From contig CAZTXP010000146.1 in the NCBI GenBank assembly GCA_964617355.1, positions 1-64,000 on the forward strand: a stretch of DNA of 64,000 nt. The letters run 5' to 3'. The first letter of the stretch is position 1. Each line of letters opens with the position of its first letter. Below the pieces are notes generated by a model. The model searched no databases. It worked only from the letters and a program-made list of their open reading frames with translations, and was not told where the DNA came from. A program made the translations under genes and the position numbers. This document shows positions 7,720 through 16,821 of this stretch, piece after piece. This DNA comes from CAZTDU01 sp964617355 (GTDB lineage Bacteria > Pseudomonadota > Gammaproteobacteria > Burkholderiales > SG8-39).

Positions 7720-9111
7720 TCAGCCCCCGGCCGGTGGCGGCGGAGGCGCTTCGCCGCGCAATCGCGCGCGCACCAGCCTGATGTGCTGGCGCAGGTCGTA
7801 CAGCTCGCTGGTGTAGGCGAGCGGCATCGGGATGCGCTCGACCTTGGCGTCGAGCCTGTCCACCCGCTGCAGCAGGTCCTCGCGGTCGGCGCCGTCGCGG
7901 CCGATGGCGTCCTCGATCTCGCGGATGTCGCGATACCAGCGGAACACCCGCGAGCGCACGCGGAAGGCGTAGAGCGGCGGCACCACGCGCGACAGCGGGA
8001 TCAGCGCGGCGAGGATCGACACCAGCGCCACCCACATCCGGTCGACCAGGTTCGCGGCCCAGAACGGCAGGTAGCGCTGCAGCACCGGCGGCCCGGTGCG
8101 GTAGAAGCGCTCGGCTTCCGGCGACAGCGGGAACTCGCTCTGCCGGCTCGACGGGAACTGGCCGGCGCGCGCGATCCAGCCGGCGCTGCCGTGGACGCGC
8201 GCGGCGGCCTGCACGAGGAGTTGCTGCAGCGCCGGGTGGGTGTCCTCGCGCACCACGAGCGAGGTGGTTGCCGCGAGCAGCGGGATGTCGTGCGGCGGCA
8301 CGTCTCGGCCGACGTCGGCGACGCCGCGCGGCAGGGTCACCGGGCTGAGGTACGCGCGACGCCGCGCATAGGCCTCGGCCTGCGGGAACTCGAACACGCG
8401 GATGCCGGGCGTCTGCAGCAGCATCTGCACCAGCGGCGACTCGGGCGCGGAGACGAGCACGATCGCGTCCTGCTGCCCTTCGAGCAGCGCGGCCACCGCG
8501 GGCGTGGGCTCGAGGCGGCTCCTGATCACCTCCTCGCGATCGACGAGGTTGTCGGCGAGGAGCCGCGTGAAGAGCCCCGGCGAGCCGCTGCCGCGCGCGC
8601 CGACGTTGACCTTCATGCCGCGGAACTGCGCGAGTTGCGCGAGCACCGGCTCCTTGCGCGCGGCCTTGGCCGCCTCCTCTCGGTAGAAGATCCACACCGG
8701 CTCGTAGAACAGGCTCCCCAGCGACACCAGCGGCAGCTCGGCAGCCTCCTGCTCCGGCGTCCTCGCCTGCGTGGACTCGCTCGAGCCGCCCTGCACGAAC
8801 GCGGCGTCGACGTTCTCCTTGGCGTTGTGCAGCAGGCGCAGGTTCTCGCGCGCGCCGGGCGTGGCGCGCAGCTCGACCTCGATGCCGTGCTTCTTCAGCT
8901 CGGCCTTGTAGCGCGCGCCGAAGGCTGCGTAGGCGCTCTGGTCCGGGCCGGTGGCCAGCACCAGCCGCTTGGGCGGCGTGGGCCGCAGCGCGAAGTACGC
9001 GATCGCGAGCAGCACCAGCGCGAGCGCCACGAAGGGCCCGAGCGTGATGGCGAGGTCGCGCGCCGAGACGAGCGTGTTGCGAACGAGGTGGCGGACGCGG
9101 GGTGGGGCCAT
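7720..9111 (-). CDS. TAXI-family TRAP solute-binding protein, membrane-anchored
   Basis: A 463-residue protein starting MAPPRVRHL. A single TM helix near residues 22-42 anchors it; a TAXI-type (NMT1/THI5-like) solute-binding domain follows (LVLATGPDQSAYAAFGARY, later KVNVGARGSGSP), and a second TM segment lies near residue 375 (VALVSILAALIPLSRVV) before a charged tail. TAXI proteins bind carboxylates or amino acids for TRAP transporters, but no TRAP permease gene is adjacent, and the double anchoring is typical of an orphan subgroup. The frame is open upstream of the chosen ATG only across the divergent ArfB-like gene. Substrate unknown. Confidence 0.8.
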   Translation of the reverse strand: MAPPRVRHLVRNTLVSARDLAITLGPFVALALVLLAIAYFALRPTPPKRLVLATGPDQSAYAAFGARYKAELKKHGIEVELRATPGARENLRLLHNAKENVDAAFVQGGSSESTQARTPEQEAAELPLVSLGSLFYEPVWIFYREEAAKAARKEPVLAQLAQFRGMKVNVGARGSGSPGLFTRLLADNLVDREEVIRSRLEPTPAVAALLEGQQDAIVLVSAPESPLVQMLLQTPGIRVFEFPQAEAYARRRAYLSPVTLPRGVADVGRDVPPHDIPLLAATTSLVVREDTHPALQQLLVQAAARVHGSAGWIARAGQFPSSRQSEFPLSPEAERFYRTGPPVLQRYLPFWAANLVDRMWVALVSILAALIPLSRVVPPLYAFRVRSRVFRWYRDIREIEDAIGRDGADREDLLQRVDRLDAKVERIPMPLAYTSELYDLRQHIRLVRARLRGEAPPPPPAGG

Positions 9112-9153
9112 GCGGCGGGGGAGCGGCGATTGCGACGGGAGGATAATGCCCGA

Positions 9154-9561
9154 ATGCCGAGCCGCTGGACCATCCCCGAGGACGAGTACGAACTCACCGC
9201 CGTGCGCGCCTCGGGCGCGGGCGGCCACCACGTCAACAAGGTCTCGAGCGCGGTGCACCTGCGCTTCGGCATCGCCGGGTCGTCGCTGCCCGACGGCGTC
9301 AAGGCGCGGCTCGCGGCGCTGAAGGACCATCGCCTGACGGCGGATGGCTGCGTGGTGATCAAGGCCCAGGAACACCGCAGCCAGGACCTCAACCGCGCCG
9401 CCGCGGTGGCGCGCCTGCACGAGCTGGTGCGCTCGGTCTGGTCGGCGCCCCGCAAGCGCGTGCCGACCCGGCCCTCGCGGGCGGCGAAGGCGAAGCGGGT
9501 AGACACGAAGATACGGCGCGGGCGCGTCAAGGCGCTGCGGGGGCGAGTGGCGGGGGATTGA
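9154..9561 (+). CDS. arfB: ArfB/YaeJ-like release factor with altered GGQ motif
   Basis: A 135-residue protein of the class I release-factor catalytic-domain family that rescues stalled ribosomes. The hallmark segment reads RASGAGGHHVNKVSSAVHLR, and the C-terminus is a basic tail (RPSRAAKAKRVDTKIRRG) as in ArfB, where it enters the empty mRNA channel. The catalytic GGQ glutamine is replaced by His25: the codons are GGC GGC CAC CAC. Everything else about the motif is conserved. Since the glutamine is central to peptidyl-tRNA hydrolysis, the protein may be impaired or act differently, unless this is a base error. A purine-rich box lies about 10 bp before the ATG. It is divergent from the TAXI gene. 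Confidence 0.82.
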   Translation: MPSRWTIPEDEYELTAVRASGAGGHHVNKVSSAVHLRFGIAGSSLPDGVKARLAALKDHRLTADGCVVIKAQEHRSQDLNRAAAVARLHELVRSVWSAPRKRVPTRPSRAAKAKRVDTKIRRGRVKALRGRVAGD

Positions 9562-9660
9562 CGCCGATCGTCGTCCGAGCAAAGTGCCGGACAGCCGGCA
9601 AAGACTTCGGCGCACGGAAGGAATACCCTAGTCGCCTGAAGGCCCGTCAGGGGGGGGCAC

Positions 9661-10989
9661 ATGCAGATCGTCGCGCGCTGGATCGGTTCCGGGTTCCTGT
9701 GCTTCGCCGCGTTGGCGCAGGCCGCGCCGGCAGACGACGTCCGCGCGCTGCTCGAGCAGGGGCGCTCCGCCGAGGCGTATGCCCTGGGCCAGAAGCACCC
9801 GGAAGAGCTCGGCAAGGCGGAGTTCGACTTCTACTACGGCATCGCCTCCACCGACAGCGGCCACGCGGGCGAGGGCGTGCTGGCGCTGGAGCGCTACGTG
9901 GTGCAGTTCCCCGACAACATCCGCGCGCGGCTCGAGCTCGCGCGCGCCTACTTCGTGCTCGGCGAGATGGTGCGGGCGCGCGAGGAGTTCGACAACGTCT
10001 CGCGCCGCAAGCCGCCGGCCGAGGTGCAGGCGACGATCGACCGTTTCATGGATTCGATCCGCGCCCAGGAGTCGCGCTACACGCCGACCGCGACCGCGTG
10101 GCTCGAGGCGGGCGGAGGCTACGACAGCAACGTCAACAGCGGCGTCGGCAACGGCATCATCGCGGTGCCGGCGCTGGGCGGCCTGCAGCTGCAGCTGGCG
10201 GCGGCGGGCGTGAAGAGCGGCAGCAGCTTCGGCTGGCTCGCCGGCGGCGCGCAGGGCTCGCTGCCGGTGGCGCCCGGCGTGGCGCTGCTGGGCGGCGTGC
10301 AGTTCGACGCCAAGTTCCAGTCGAATGCCTTCGATCGCCAGTTCGACCAGACCAACCTCGGCGCGTACGGCGGCGTGTCGGTGATCAAGGACCGCGACCT
10401 GTGGCGCGCGACCGCGTCGTACTCGACGCTGTCGGTCGACTACAACCGCTTCCGCAACGTCGGCGCGCTCGGCGGCGAGTGGCACCGGCAGGTGGACGAA
10501 CTCAATACCGCGTCGGTGTTCGCGCAGTACGCGCGCATGGACTACCCGTCCAGCCCGGTGCGCGACTCCGACTTCTTCGCCGTCGGCGCAGGCTGGCGGC
10601 GCGCGTTCACGCACCGGCTGCAGCCGGTGGTGCAGCTGCAGGGCCTCGTCGGCCGCGAGTAGAACGACGCCTCGCCCGGCCCGGTGCGCGACGACCTGAG
10701 CCGCAACCTCTACACGCTGCGGGCCGGCGTGAGCCTGACGCCGGCACCCGCCTGGGGCCTGTCGGCGGGCCTGAACTACACGCGCAGCGACTTCCGCGCC
10801 AACGACCCGCTGTTCGTGCAGACCCGGAAGGACGACTACTACGGCGTCGACGCCACGGTGTCGTACCGCTGGACCAAGGCGCTGCAGGTGCGCGGCGAGT
10901 TCACCTACTCCGACAACCGCTCCAACCTCGCGCTGTACAAGTACGACCGCGGCATGGTCGCGGTCAAAGTGCGCTACGACTTCCAGTGA
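9661..10989 (+). pseudogene. Slam-like TPR plus outer-membrane beta-barrel protein, interrupted by an in-frame TAG
   Basis: One reading frame runs from the ATG at 9661 to 10989 (443 codons) but is broken by TAG at 10660-10662; both halves share the frame and the join is smooth (VGRE-stop-NDASPG). It encodes a signal peptide, TPR-like helices about residues 25-135 (GEGVLALERYVVQFPDNI), then alternating beta strands (AGGGYDSNVNSGVG and on) ending in VKVRYDFQ, as expected for an outer-membrane barrel. The layout matches surface-lipoprotein assembly modulators (Slam, DUF560). The stop removes roughly the last seven strands. It could be a recent nonsense mutation, read-through, or a base error. 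The FecR-domain gene starts 7 bp downstream. Confidence 0.7.
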
Positions 10990-10996
10990 GGCCGCG

Positions 10997-12646
10997 ATGA
11001 TCCGAACCGCGCTGCGCATCCTCGTCCTCGGCCTCGCCGCGCTGCCGGCGCTGGCGCAATCCCCGCAGCCCGCCGGCCGCGTGCTGCTCTCGGTGGGCGA
11101 GGTGGTCGCCGAGCGCGGCGGCCAGCGCGTGCCGCTGGCGCTGAACGCCCCGGTGTTCCAGGGCGACACGATCCGGCTCGGCCCGTCGAGCAACGCCCAG
11201 GTACGCTTGAGCGACCAGTCGGTGGTCGCGCTGCGCGAGCGCACCGCGTTCCGCATCGACGAGTACAAGTTCGAGGGTGGCGAGGAAGGGCGCGGCATCT
11301 TCACGCTGCTCGCCGGCGGCATGCGCACCGTCACCGGCCTGATCGGCCGCGCGGTAGGGCAGCGCGGTAACTACGCGGTGAACACCCCGACCTCCACCAT
11401 CGGCATCCGGGGCACGCACTACACGCTGGTCCATTGCGACAACGACTGCAATGCGCCGAGCGCGAGCGCGCTGCTGGCGCAGGCGGGTGGCGGCACCGCG
11501 ACCGACGCGCCGCTGCAGCTCGCGCAGGCGGGCGGCCCGGCGGTGGCGAACGGCACCTACGGCGGCGTCACCGACGGCCGCATCAGCGCGGCGCCGAACC
11601 TGGCGCCGCAACTGGGCCGCGAGTTCGGGCACGACGAGTACTTCTTCGTCGCCAATGCGAATTCGGCGCCGCAGAGCCTGATCGCGCCGCCGAGCTTCCT
11701 GCACGACCGGCTCTCGGGCCAGTCGCGCACGCAGGGGCAGAAGGGCACCGAGTCCTCCGAGACGCTGGCGCAGGGCGGCATCAACGCCGAGAGCCGTCCC
11801 AATACCGTACCGGAGGGCCCGAAGCCGAGCACCTTCGTGGTGACCGAGCAGAAGACGCCGACGGGGACCACGGCCGTGGTCTCTACCGTGCCGACGCACG
11901 GCGGCCTCGTCGCGTTCCGCGGGGCCGACGGCAGCATGTCCGGCGGCGGCGCATTCATCACGCCATCGATGGTGTCGGTCAATACCTCCGGCAGCAACAA
12001 GTACGTGGCCTCGATCAACATCCCGGTCGGCACGCTGACCACGGAGAACCCGATCGCGGCGCCGGGGGCGGTGGGCACGCTGACGGGCAGCGTGACCGAC
12101 CTGTTCATCGGTTCCTCGGTCGATATCCTGATGGGCCGCTGGACCTCGGGCAGCTTCACCGACGATACCGGGACCTCCTCGCTGCAGGGCGGGCTGCACT
12201 TCATCTACGGCCCCCTGACCCCGCCGGACACGATCGCGGCGAAGACCGGCACCTTCAACTTCTTCACCGTGGCCTCGACTACGCCGACGCATAGCACGCT
12301 GGGGACGGGGTCGGGCGGATTCGCCACCAGCCTGTCGATCAACTTCACCAACCGGACGGTTTCGATCCCTTCGGCGTCGCTCTCGTTCGGCTCGCAGTTC
12401 TGGTCGCTGCCGTCCATGAATGCGCCGATCCGGATCGTCTCGGGCGTGGGTGCTTCGTTCGATACGGGGAACGTATCGGGCGGCAGCTGCAGCGGAGGCG
12501 GCTGCGCCGGCAACGTCACTTCGCAGGCGAGCGGCATATTCCTGGGCACCGCCGCGAGCCAGCACCTTGGCGTGGTCTTCGGCTCGACCAACAACGTCTT
12601 CCAGACGCTGCAGGGCGCGAAGGTCTACCAGTGCTCTGGCTGCTGA
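10997..12646 (+). CDS. FecR-domain protein with TbpB-like C-terminal barrel; probable Slam/T11SS-type cargo
   Basis: A 549-residue exported protein; the signal peptide cleaves near ALAQ and has no lipobox. Residues 27-140 are a FecR domain (GEVVAERGGQRVPLALNAPV; NTPTSTIGIRGTHYTLVHC). A long low-complexity Ala/Gly/Thr region follows. The C-terminal 200 residues show features of the transferrin-binding-protein-B-like beta-barrel: ATSLSINFTNRTVS, and near the end SGIFLGTAASQHLGVVFG, close to the family pattern G-x-F-x-G-x-x-A-x-x-x-G-x-x-F. Together with the adjacent Slam-like barrel gene this suggests a cargo exported to the cell surface. A C-terminal CSGC pair could form a disulfide. Function beyond that is unknown. 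Confidence 0.75.
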   Translation: MIRTALRILVLGLAALPALAQSPQPAGRVLLSVGEVVAERGGQRVPLALNAPVFQGDTIRLGPSSNAQVRLSDQSVVALRERTAFRIDEYKFEGGEEGRGIFTLLAGGMRTVTGLIGRAVGQRGNYAVNTPTSTIGIRGTHYTLVHCDNDCNAPSASALLAQAGGGTATDAPLQLAQAGGPAVANGTYGGVTDGRISAAPNLAPQLGREFGHDEYFFVANANSAPQSLIAPPSFLHDRLSGQSRTQGQKGTESSETLAQGGINAESRPNTVPEGPKPSTFVVTEQKTPTGTTAVVSTVPTHGGLVAFRGADGSMSGGGAFITPSMVSVNTSGSNKYVASINIPVGTLTTENPIAAPGAVGTLTGSVTDLFIGSSVDILMGRWTSGSFTDDTGTSSLQGGLHFIYGPLTPPDTIAAKTGTFNFFTVASTTPTHSTLGTGSGGFATSLSINFTNRTVSIPSASLSFGSQFWSLPSMNAPIRIVSGVGASFDTGNVSGGSCSGGGCAGNVTSQASGIFLGTAASQHLGVVFGSTNNVFQTLQGAKVYQCSGC

Positions 12647-12650
12647 CCTG

Positions 12651-13406
12651 CTAGGTCAACGTCTGCCCGCCGTCGACGGTCAGGGTCTGGCCGGTCATCC
12701 AGCTCGCGGCGTCGCTCGCGAGGAACAGCGCCACCGAGGCGATCTCCTCGGGGCGCCCGAAGCGGCCTGAGGGAATGCGCGCGAGCGTGCCCTCGTAGAG
12801 CTTCGGCTCCTCGCGCTTTCTCACGTCCCAGACGCCGCCCTCGAAGTAGATCGAGCCCGGCGCGATGCAGTTGACGCGGATGCCCTTCTTCGCCAGTGCC
12901 GCCGCCTGCGTCTGCGTGTACTGCACGAGCGCGGCCTTCACTGCGCCGTAGGGCGGCGTGCGCACCGACGGCCGCAGGCCCGCGATCGACGAGATGTGCA
13001 CGATCGCGCCCTTCGAGTGCTCGAGGAAGGGCATCGCCGCGTGCGAGGCGCGCACCGGGGCCATCAGGTCGACCGCGACGCTCGAGGCCCAGTCGGCATC
13101 CGTGTCGCGATGGCCGAAGGCCGAGGCGTTGTTGACCAGCGCGTCGATGCCGCCGAGCGCCGCCGCGGCCTCCTGCACGTAGTGCGTGACCGCCGCGCCG
13201 TCACCGAGGTCGCAGCGCGCCGCGTGCACCTTGCCGCCCAGCGCTTCGAGCGCTGCGCGGGCCTCGGCGAGCGAGGCTTCGCCGCGGGCGCAGATCGACA
13301 CCGAGGCGCCGGCGCTGGCGAAGGCCTTCGCGATCGCGAGGCCGATGCCGCGGCTGCCGCCGCAGACGATGGCGCGGCGGCCCTTGAAGTCGAACGTGGC
13401 GTGCAT
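12651..13406 (-). CDS. Short-chain dehydrogenase/reductase
   Basis: A 251-residue classical SDR. It has the cofactor-binding GGSRGIG motif, the NNAS motif, and the catalytic Ser-Tyr-Lys set (HISS then YGAVKAAL). The C-terminal GQTLTVDGGQ is typical of FabG-like members. It probably oxidises or reduces a hydroxyl/keto group using NAD(P). The substrate cannot be predicted. It lies immediately 5' of nothing obvious in its own direction, but downstream of the liv cluster on the same strand (37 bp after livF ends), so it may be co-transcribed and could act on the compound that the transporter imports; that is speculation. Confidence 0.85.
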   Translation of the reverse strand: MHATFDFKGRRAIVCGGSRGIGLAIAKAFASAGASVSICARGEASLAEARAALEALGGKVHAARCDLGDGAAVTHYVQEAAAALGGIDALVNNASAFGHRDTDADWASSVAVDLMAPVRASHAAMPFLEHSKGAIVHISSIAGLRPSVRTPPYGAVKAALVQYTQTQAAALAKKGIRVNCIAPGSIYFEGGVWDVRKREEPKLYEGTLARIPSGRFGRPEEIASVALFLASDAASWMTGQTLTVDGGQTLT

Positions 13407-13443
13407 GGAACCTCCGTGGCGAAAGCCCGGAGTGTATGTCGCC

Positions 13444-14157
13444 TCAGGCCGGGGCGCGCGAAACGGCGAGCCAGCGCGCGAGCGCCTCGGGGTCGTCGCG
13501 CAGCGCGGCCGAGTCCGCCTCGTGCACCACCGCGCCGCGCTCGAGGATCGCCGCGCGGTCGGTCATGCCGAGCACCTTGCGCGCGTTCTGCTCGACGATG
13601 ATCGCCGACAGGCCCTCGTCGCGCACGATGCGCCGGATCGCGGCGAGCAGCTCCTCGACGATGATCGGCGCGAGCCCCTCGAGCGGCTCGTCGAGCAGGA
13701 TCACGCGCGGGTTCAGCACCAGTGCGCGGCCGACCGCGAGCATCTGCTGCTCGCCGCCGGAGAGGCGGTTGCCGAGGTTCGCGCGCCGCTCCTCGAGCCG
13801 CGGGAAGAGCTGGTACACGCGCGCCGGCGTCCACGGGCCGGGGCGCGCCACCGCGACGAGGTTCTCCTGCACGGTGAGGCTGCGGAAGATGTTGCGCTCC
13901 TGCGGCACCCAGCCGATGCCGGCCTGCGCGCGATGTTCCGGCGCGAGGCGCGTGAGGTCGCGGCCCGCGAGGCGGATGCTGCCGCCGAGGTGGCGCGTGA
14001 CGCCGACGATGGTATTGAGCAACGTCGTCTTGCCCATGCCGTTCCTGCCGAGCAGCGCCAGCGAGCGGCCTTCCTCGAGGACGAGCGAGACCTCGCGCAG
14101 CACCTGCGCCTCGCCGTAGCCGGCCGACACGCGATCGAGGGCGAGGATCTCAGGCAT
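13444..14157 (-). CDS. livF: Branched-chain amino-acid-type ABC transporter ATP-binding protein LivF
   Basis: A 237-residue ABC ATPase of the LivF type. Walker A is LLGRNGMGKTTLL, signature is LSGGEQQML, Walker B is PRVILLDEPLEGLAP, with the H-loop replaced by the family's SAIIVEQN segment. It would power uptake of a branched-chain amino acid or a similar small carboxylated compound together with LivG, LivH, LivM and the binding protein encoded upstream. Its start overlaps the livG stop by 8 bp, which implies translational coupling. It is the last transporter gene in the leftward cluster. Confidence 0.9.
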   Translation of the reverse strand: MPEILALDRVSAGYGEAQVLREVSLVLEEGRSLALLGRNGMGKTTLLNTIVGVTRHLGGSIRLAGRDLTRLAPEHRAQAGIGWVPQERNIFRSLTVQENLVAVARPGPWTPARVYQLFPRLEERRANLGNRLSGGEQQMLAVGRALVLNPRVILLDEPLEGLAPIIVEELLAAIRRIVRDEGLSAIIVEQNARKVLGMTDRAAILERGAVVHEADSAALRDDPEALARWLAVSRAPA

Positions 14158-14905
14158 TCACCGGCTCCTCGCCGAGGTACACCGCCTTCACGCGCTCGTC
14201 GTGCGCGATCTCGGCCGGCGCCCCTTCCGCGAAGATCGTGCCGTTCACCAGCACCGTGATGCGCTCCGCGAAGCTGAACACGAGGTCCATGTCGTGCTCG
14301 ATGAAGAGCACCGTGACCGAGCGCGGCAGCGCCGCGACCGCGCCGAGGATCTCGTGGCGCTCGTCCTCCGGCACGCCCGCGGCCGGCTCGTCGAGCAGCA
14401 GCACGCGCGGCTGGCAGACCGCGGCGAGCGCGATCTCGAGCAGCCGCTGCCGGCCGTAGGGCAGGCGCTCGGTCGGCTCGTGCATGACGTCGACGAGGTG
14501 GAAGCGCTCCAGCGCCTCGACGATCGAGTCGTCGACGTTCGAGCGGCTGCCGGCGACGCGCCACCAGTCGTGCCCGCGCCCCATGCGCTCGGACACCGCG
14601 AGGCCGATGGTCTCCAGCGGCGTCAGCGCGCCGAACAGCTGGTTGATCTGGAAGGTGCGCGCGAGGCCCTTGCGCACGCGACGGTGCGGCGCGAGGTTCG
14701 TGATGTCCTCGCCGTCGAGCAGCACCGCGCCGGCATCGGGTACCAGCACGCCGGTGAGCAGGTTGATCAGCGTGGTCTTGCCGGCGCCGTTCGGCCCGAT
14801 CAGCGCGTGGCGCGCCCCGCGCGCGATGGCGAGCGAGACGCCGCTGGTGGCCGCGATGCCGCCGAAGCGCTTCTCCAGCCCGCGGGTCTCGAGCGCGAGG
14901 CTCAT
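14150..14905 (-). CDS. livG: ABC transporter ATP-binding protein LivG
   Basis: A 251-residue ATPase of the LivG type: Walker A is IGPNGAGKTTLIN, the signature region is RLPYGRQRLLEIA, where LivG proteins carry YGxQR in place of the usual LSGGQ, and Walker B is PRVLLLDEPAAGV. The H-loop is VLFIEHDM. It pairs with LivF as the nucleotide-binding heterodimer at the inner membrane. The start overlaps the stop of livM by four bases (ATGA), continuing the coupled chain. Confidence 0.9.
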   Translation of the reverse strand: MSLALETRGLEKRFGGIAATSGVSLAIARGARHALIGPNGAGKTTLINLLTGVLVPDAGAVLLDGEDITNLAPHRRVRKGLARTFQINQLFGALTPLETIGLAVSERMGRGHDWWRVAGSRSNVDDSIVEALERFHLVDVMHEPTERLPYGRQRLLEIALAAVCQPRVLLLDEPAAGVPEDERHEILGAVAALPRSVTVLFIEHDMDLVFSFAERITVLVNGTIFAEGAPAEIAHDERVKAVYLGEEPVNA

Positions 14906-15912
14906 GCCGACTTCCGGCGGAACGGATTCGCGGCCGCCGCCCAGCGCCCCATGCGCTCGCGGCCGACCAGCACGATCGCCACCAGCAGCAGGCCGATCCA
15001 GAACTGCCAGTACTGCGGCGTCAGAGCGGCGAGCCAGTCCTGCATCAGCTTGAAGCCGATCGCGCCCAGGATCCCGCCATAGAGATAGCCCGTGCCGCCG
15101 ATGATCAGCACCAGCAGCAGGTCGGCCGAGCGATCGAAGGACAGCACGTCCAGCGAACAGAAGGCCGTGGTCTGCGTGAGGAGCGCACCCGCCACGCCGG
15201 CGAATCCCGCCGAGATCGCGTAGATCGCCACCAGCCGCGTCGACACCGGGATGCCGATCGCGCCGGCGCGCAGCGGGTTGGCCTTGATCGCGAGCAGCGA
15301 CAGGCCGAAGGGCGAGTACGCGAGCCGTCGCGCGACGAGGAAGAACACGAAGAGCACCGCGAGCGCGTAGATGTAGGCCGTGCGCCCGGCGATGTCGAAC
15401 GCGAACTTGCCGAGCACCGGGGCGATGGTCACGCCCTGCAGGCCGTCGGCGCCGCCGGTGAGCCAGTCGAGGCGATTCGCGAGTTCGCGCAGCACCATCG
15501 CCACGCCGAGGGTCACCATCAGTCGCGTGAGGTCCGAGCCGCGCAGCACGAGGAAGCTGGTGGCGAGGCCGAGCCCGGCCGCGAGCAGGCCCGAGGCGAG
15601 CAGCGCGAGCACCGGCTCGGAGACGAGGTTGTGCTTCGCGAGCAGTCCCGCGGCGTAGGCGCCGAAGCCGAAGAAGGCCGCGTGTCCAAGCGACACGATG
15701 CCGGCATAGCCGAGGATCAGGTCCAGCGACAGCGCGAACAGGGCGAGGATCGCGATCTCGGCGAGGATCAGGTGCTTGCCCGGCAGCAGGAACACCGAGG
15801 CCGCGGCGAGCGCCCAGAACGCGAACTCGAGCGGCCGCCAGCGCGCGCGCTGCGCGAGGTGGTCGGCGATGGCCTTGGACAGCACGCCCGCGTGCTCCAC
15901 CCCGGTGCTCAT
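14902..15912 (-). CDS. livM: ABC transporter permease LivM
   Basis: A 336-residue inner-membrane permease with about nine hydrophobic helices and the family segments SLDLILGYAGIVSLGHAAFFG and IGGTGYLYGGILGAIG. The start ATG at 15912 overlaps the livH stop by four bases. The N-terminal 35 residues are hydrophilic and slightly longer than in short LivM proteins. It forms the transmembrane pore with LivH. The substrate is set mainly by the binding protein upstream and is not certain to be leucine, isoleucine or valine. Confidence 0.9.
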   Translation of the reverse strand: MSTGVEHAGVLSKAIADHLAQRARWRPLEFAFWALAAASVFLLPGKHLILAEIAILALFALSLDLILGYAGIVSLGHAAFFGFGAYAAGLLAKHNLVSEPVLALLASGLLAAGLGLATSFLVLRGSDLTRLMVTLGVAMVLRELANRLDWLTGGADGLQGVTIAPVLGKFAFDIAGRTAYIYALAVLFVFFLVARRLAYSPFGLSLLAIKANPLRAGAIGIPVSTRLVAIYAISAGFAGVAGALLTQTTAFCSLDVLSFDRSADLLLVLIIGGTGYLYGGILGAIGFKLMQDWLAALTPQYWQFWIGLLLVAIVLVGRERMGRWAAAANPFRRKSA

Positions 15913-16769
15913 CGCCCCGCTACCCGGGTGAACAAGCCCTGCGGCCGCGCGATCAGCACCACGATCATGATGGTGTAGATCACGAACGCGCCGACCTGCG
16001 GCGCGTAGTACTTGCCCGCGACGTCGCCGATGCCGAGCAGCAGCGACGCGAGGAACGGCCCGGTGATGCTCGAGGTGCCGCCCACCGCGACCACGATCAG
16101 GAAATAGATCATGAACTTGAGCGGGAAGTGCGGGTCGAGGCCGAGGATCTCGGCGCCGAGCGCGCCGCCCAGTCCCGCAAGCCCGGAGCCGACCGCGAAG
16201 GTCAGCGCGAAGATCGTGTTCACGGGGATGCCCAGGCCGCGCGCGGTGCGCGGGTCGTCCACCGCGGCGCGCAGGCGGCTGCCGAAGCGCGTCCGGGTGA
16301 GCGCGTACTGGAGCGCGAAGGCGAGCACGCCGCAGACGCAGATGATCAGCAGGCGATAGCGGCCGATGCCCACGCCGCCGACCTCGAAGCGGCCCTCGAG
16401 CATCGCCGGCAGCTTCACGAACACCTGCTGCGAGCCCATCACGTAGTCGGTGCCGGCCACCGCCATGAAGGCGAGGCCGATGGTGAACAGCACCTGGTCG
16501 AGGTGGCTCTTGGCGTACACGTGCCGGTAGAGCGTGCGCTCGAGCACCGCGCCGACGAGCGCCGGCACGAGGAAGGCGAAGGGCAGCGCGGCGAAGAAGG
16601 GCAGCCCGGCCTTGTTGACCAGCACCACCGCGCAATAGCCACCCGCCATCGCGAAGGCGCCGTGCGCGAGGTTGACGAGGTTCATCAGCCCGAGCGTCAC
16701 CGACAGCCCGCACGCGAGCACGAACAGCAGCATGCCGTAGGCGATGCCGTCGAAGAGGATCGTCAGCAC
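15909..16769 (-). CDS. livH: ABC transporter permease LivH
   Basis: A 286-residue inner-membrane permease of the LivH family: MLTILFDGIAYGMLLFVLAC at the start, then LGLMNLVNLAHGAFAM, a loop rich in small residues (GLAGLGGALGAEILGL), and a last helix with YTIMIVVLIARPQGLF. It partners LivM. There are 52 bp between the binding-protein stop and this start; that gap is GC-rich and could fold, a common arrangement that lets the binding protein be made in excess of the membrane parts. Confidence 0.9.
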   Translation of the reverse strand: MLTILFDGIAYGMLLFVLACGLSVTLGLMNLVNLAHGAFAMAGGYCAVVLVNKAGLPFFAALPFAFLVPALVGAVLERTLYRHVYAKSHLDQVLFTIGLAFMAVAGTDYVMGSQQVFVKLPAMLEGRFEVGGVGIGRYRLLIICVCGVLAFALQYALTRTRFGSRLRAAVDDPRTARGLGIPVNTIFALTFAVGSGLAGLGGALGAEILGLDPHFPLKFMIYFLIVVAVGGTSSITGPFLASLLLGIGDVAGKYYAPQVGAFVIYTIMIVVLIARPQGLFTRVAGR

Positions 16770-16821
16770 GGGGGCGTTGCCTGGAGGGCGCCCGGCGCAC
16801 GGCGCGCGCCGGGACCGGGGA

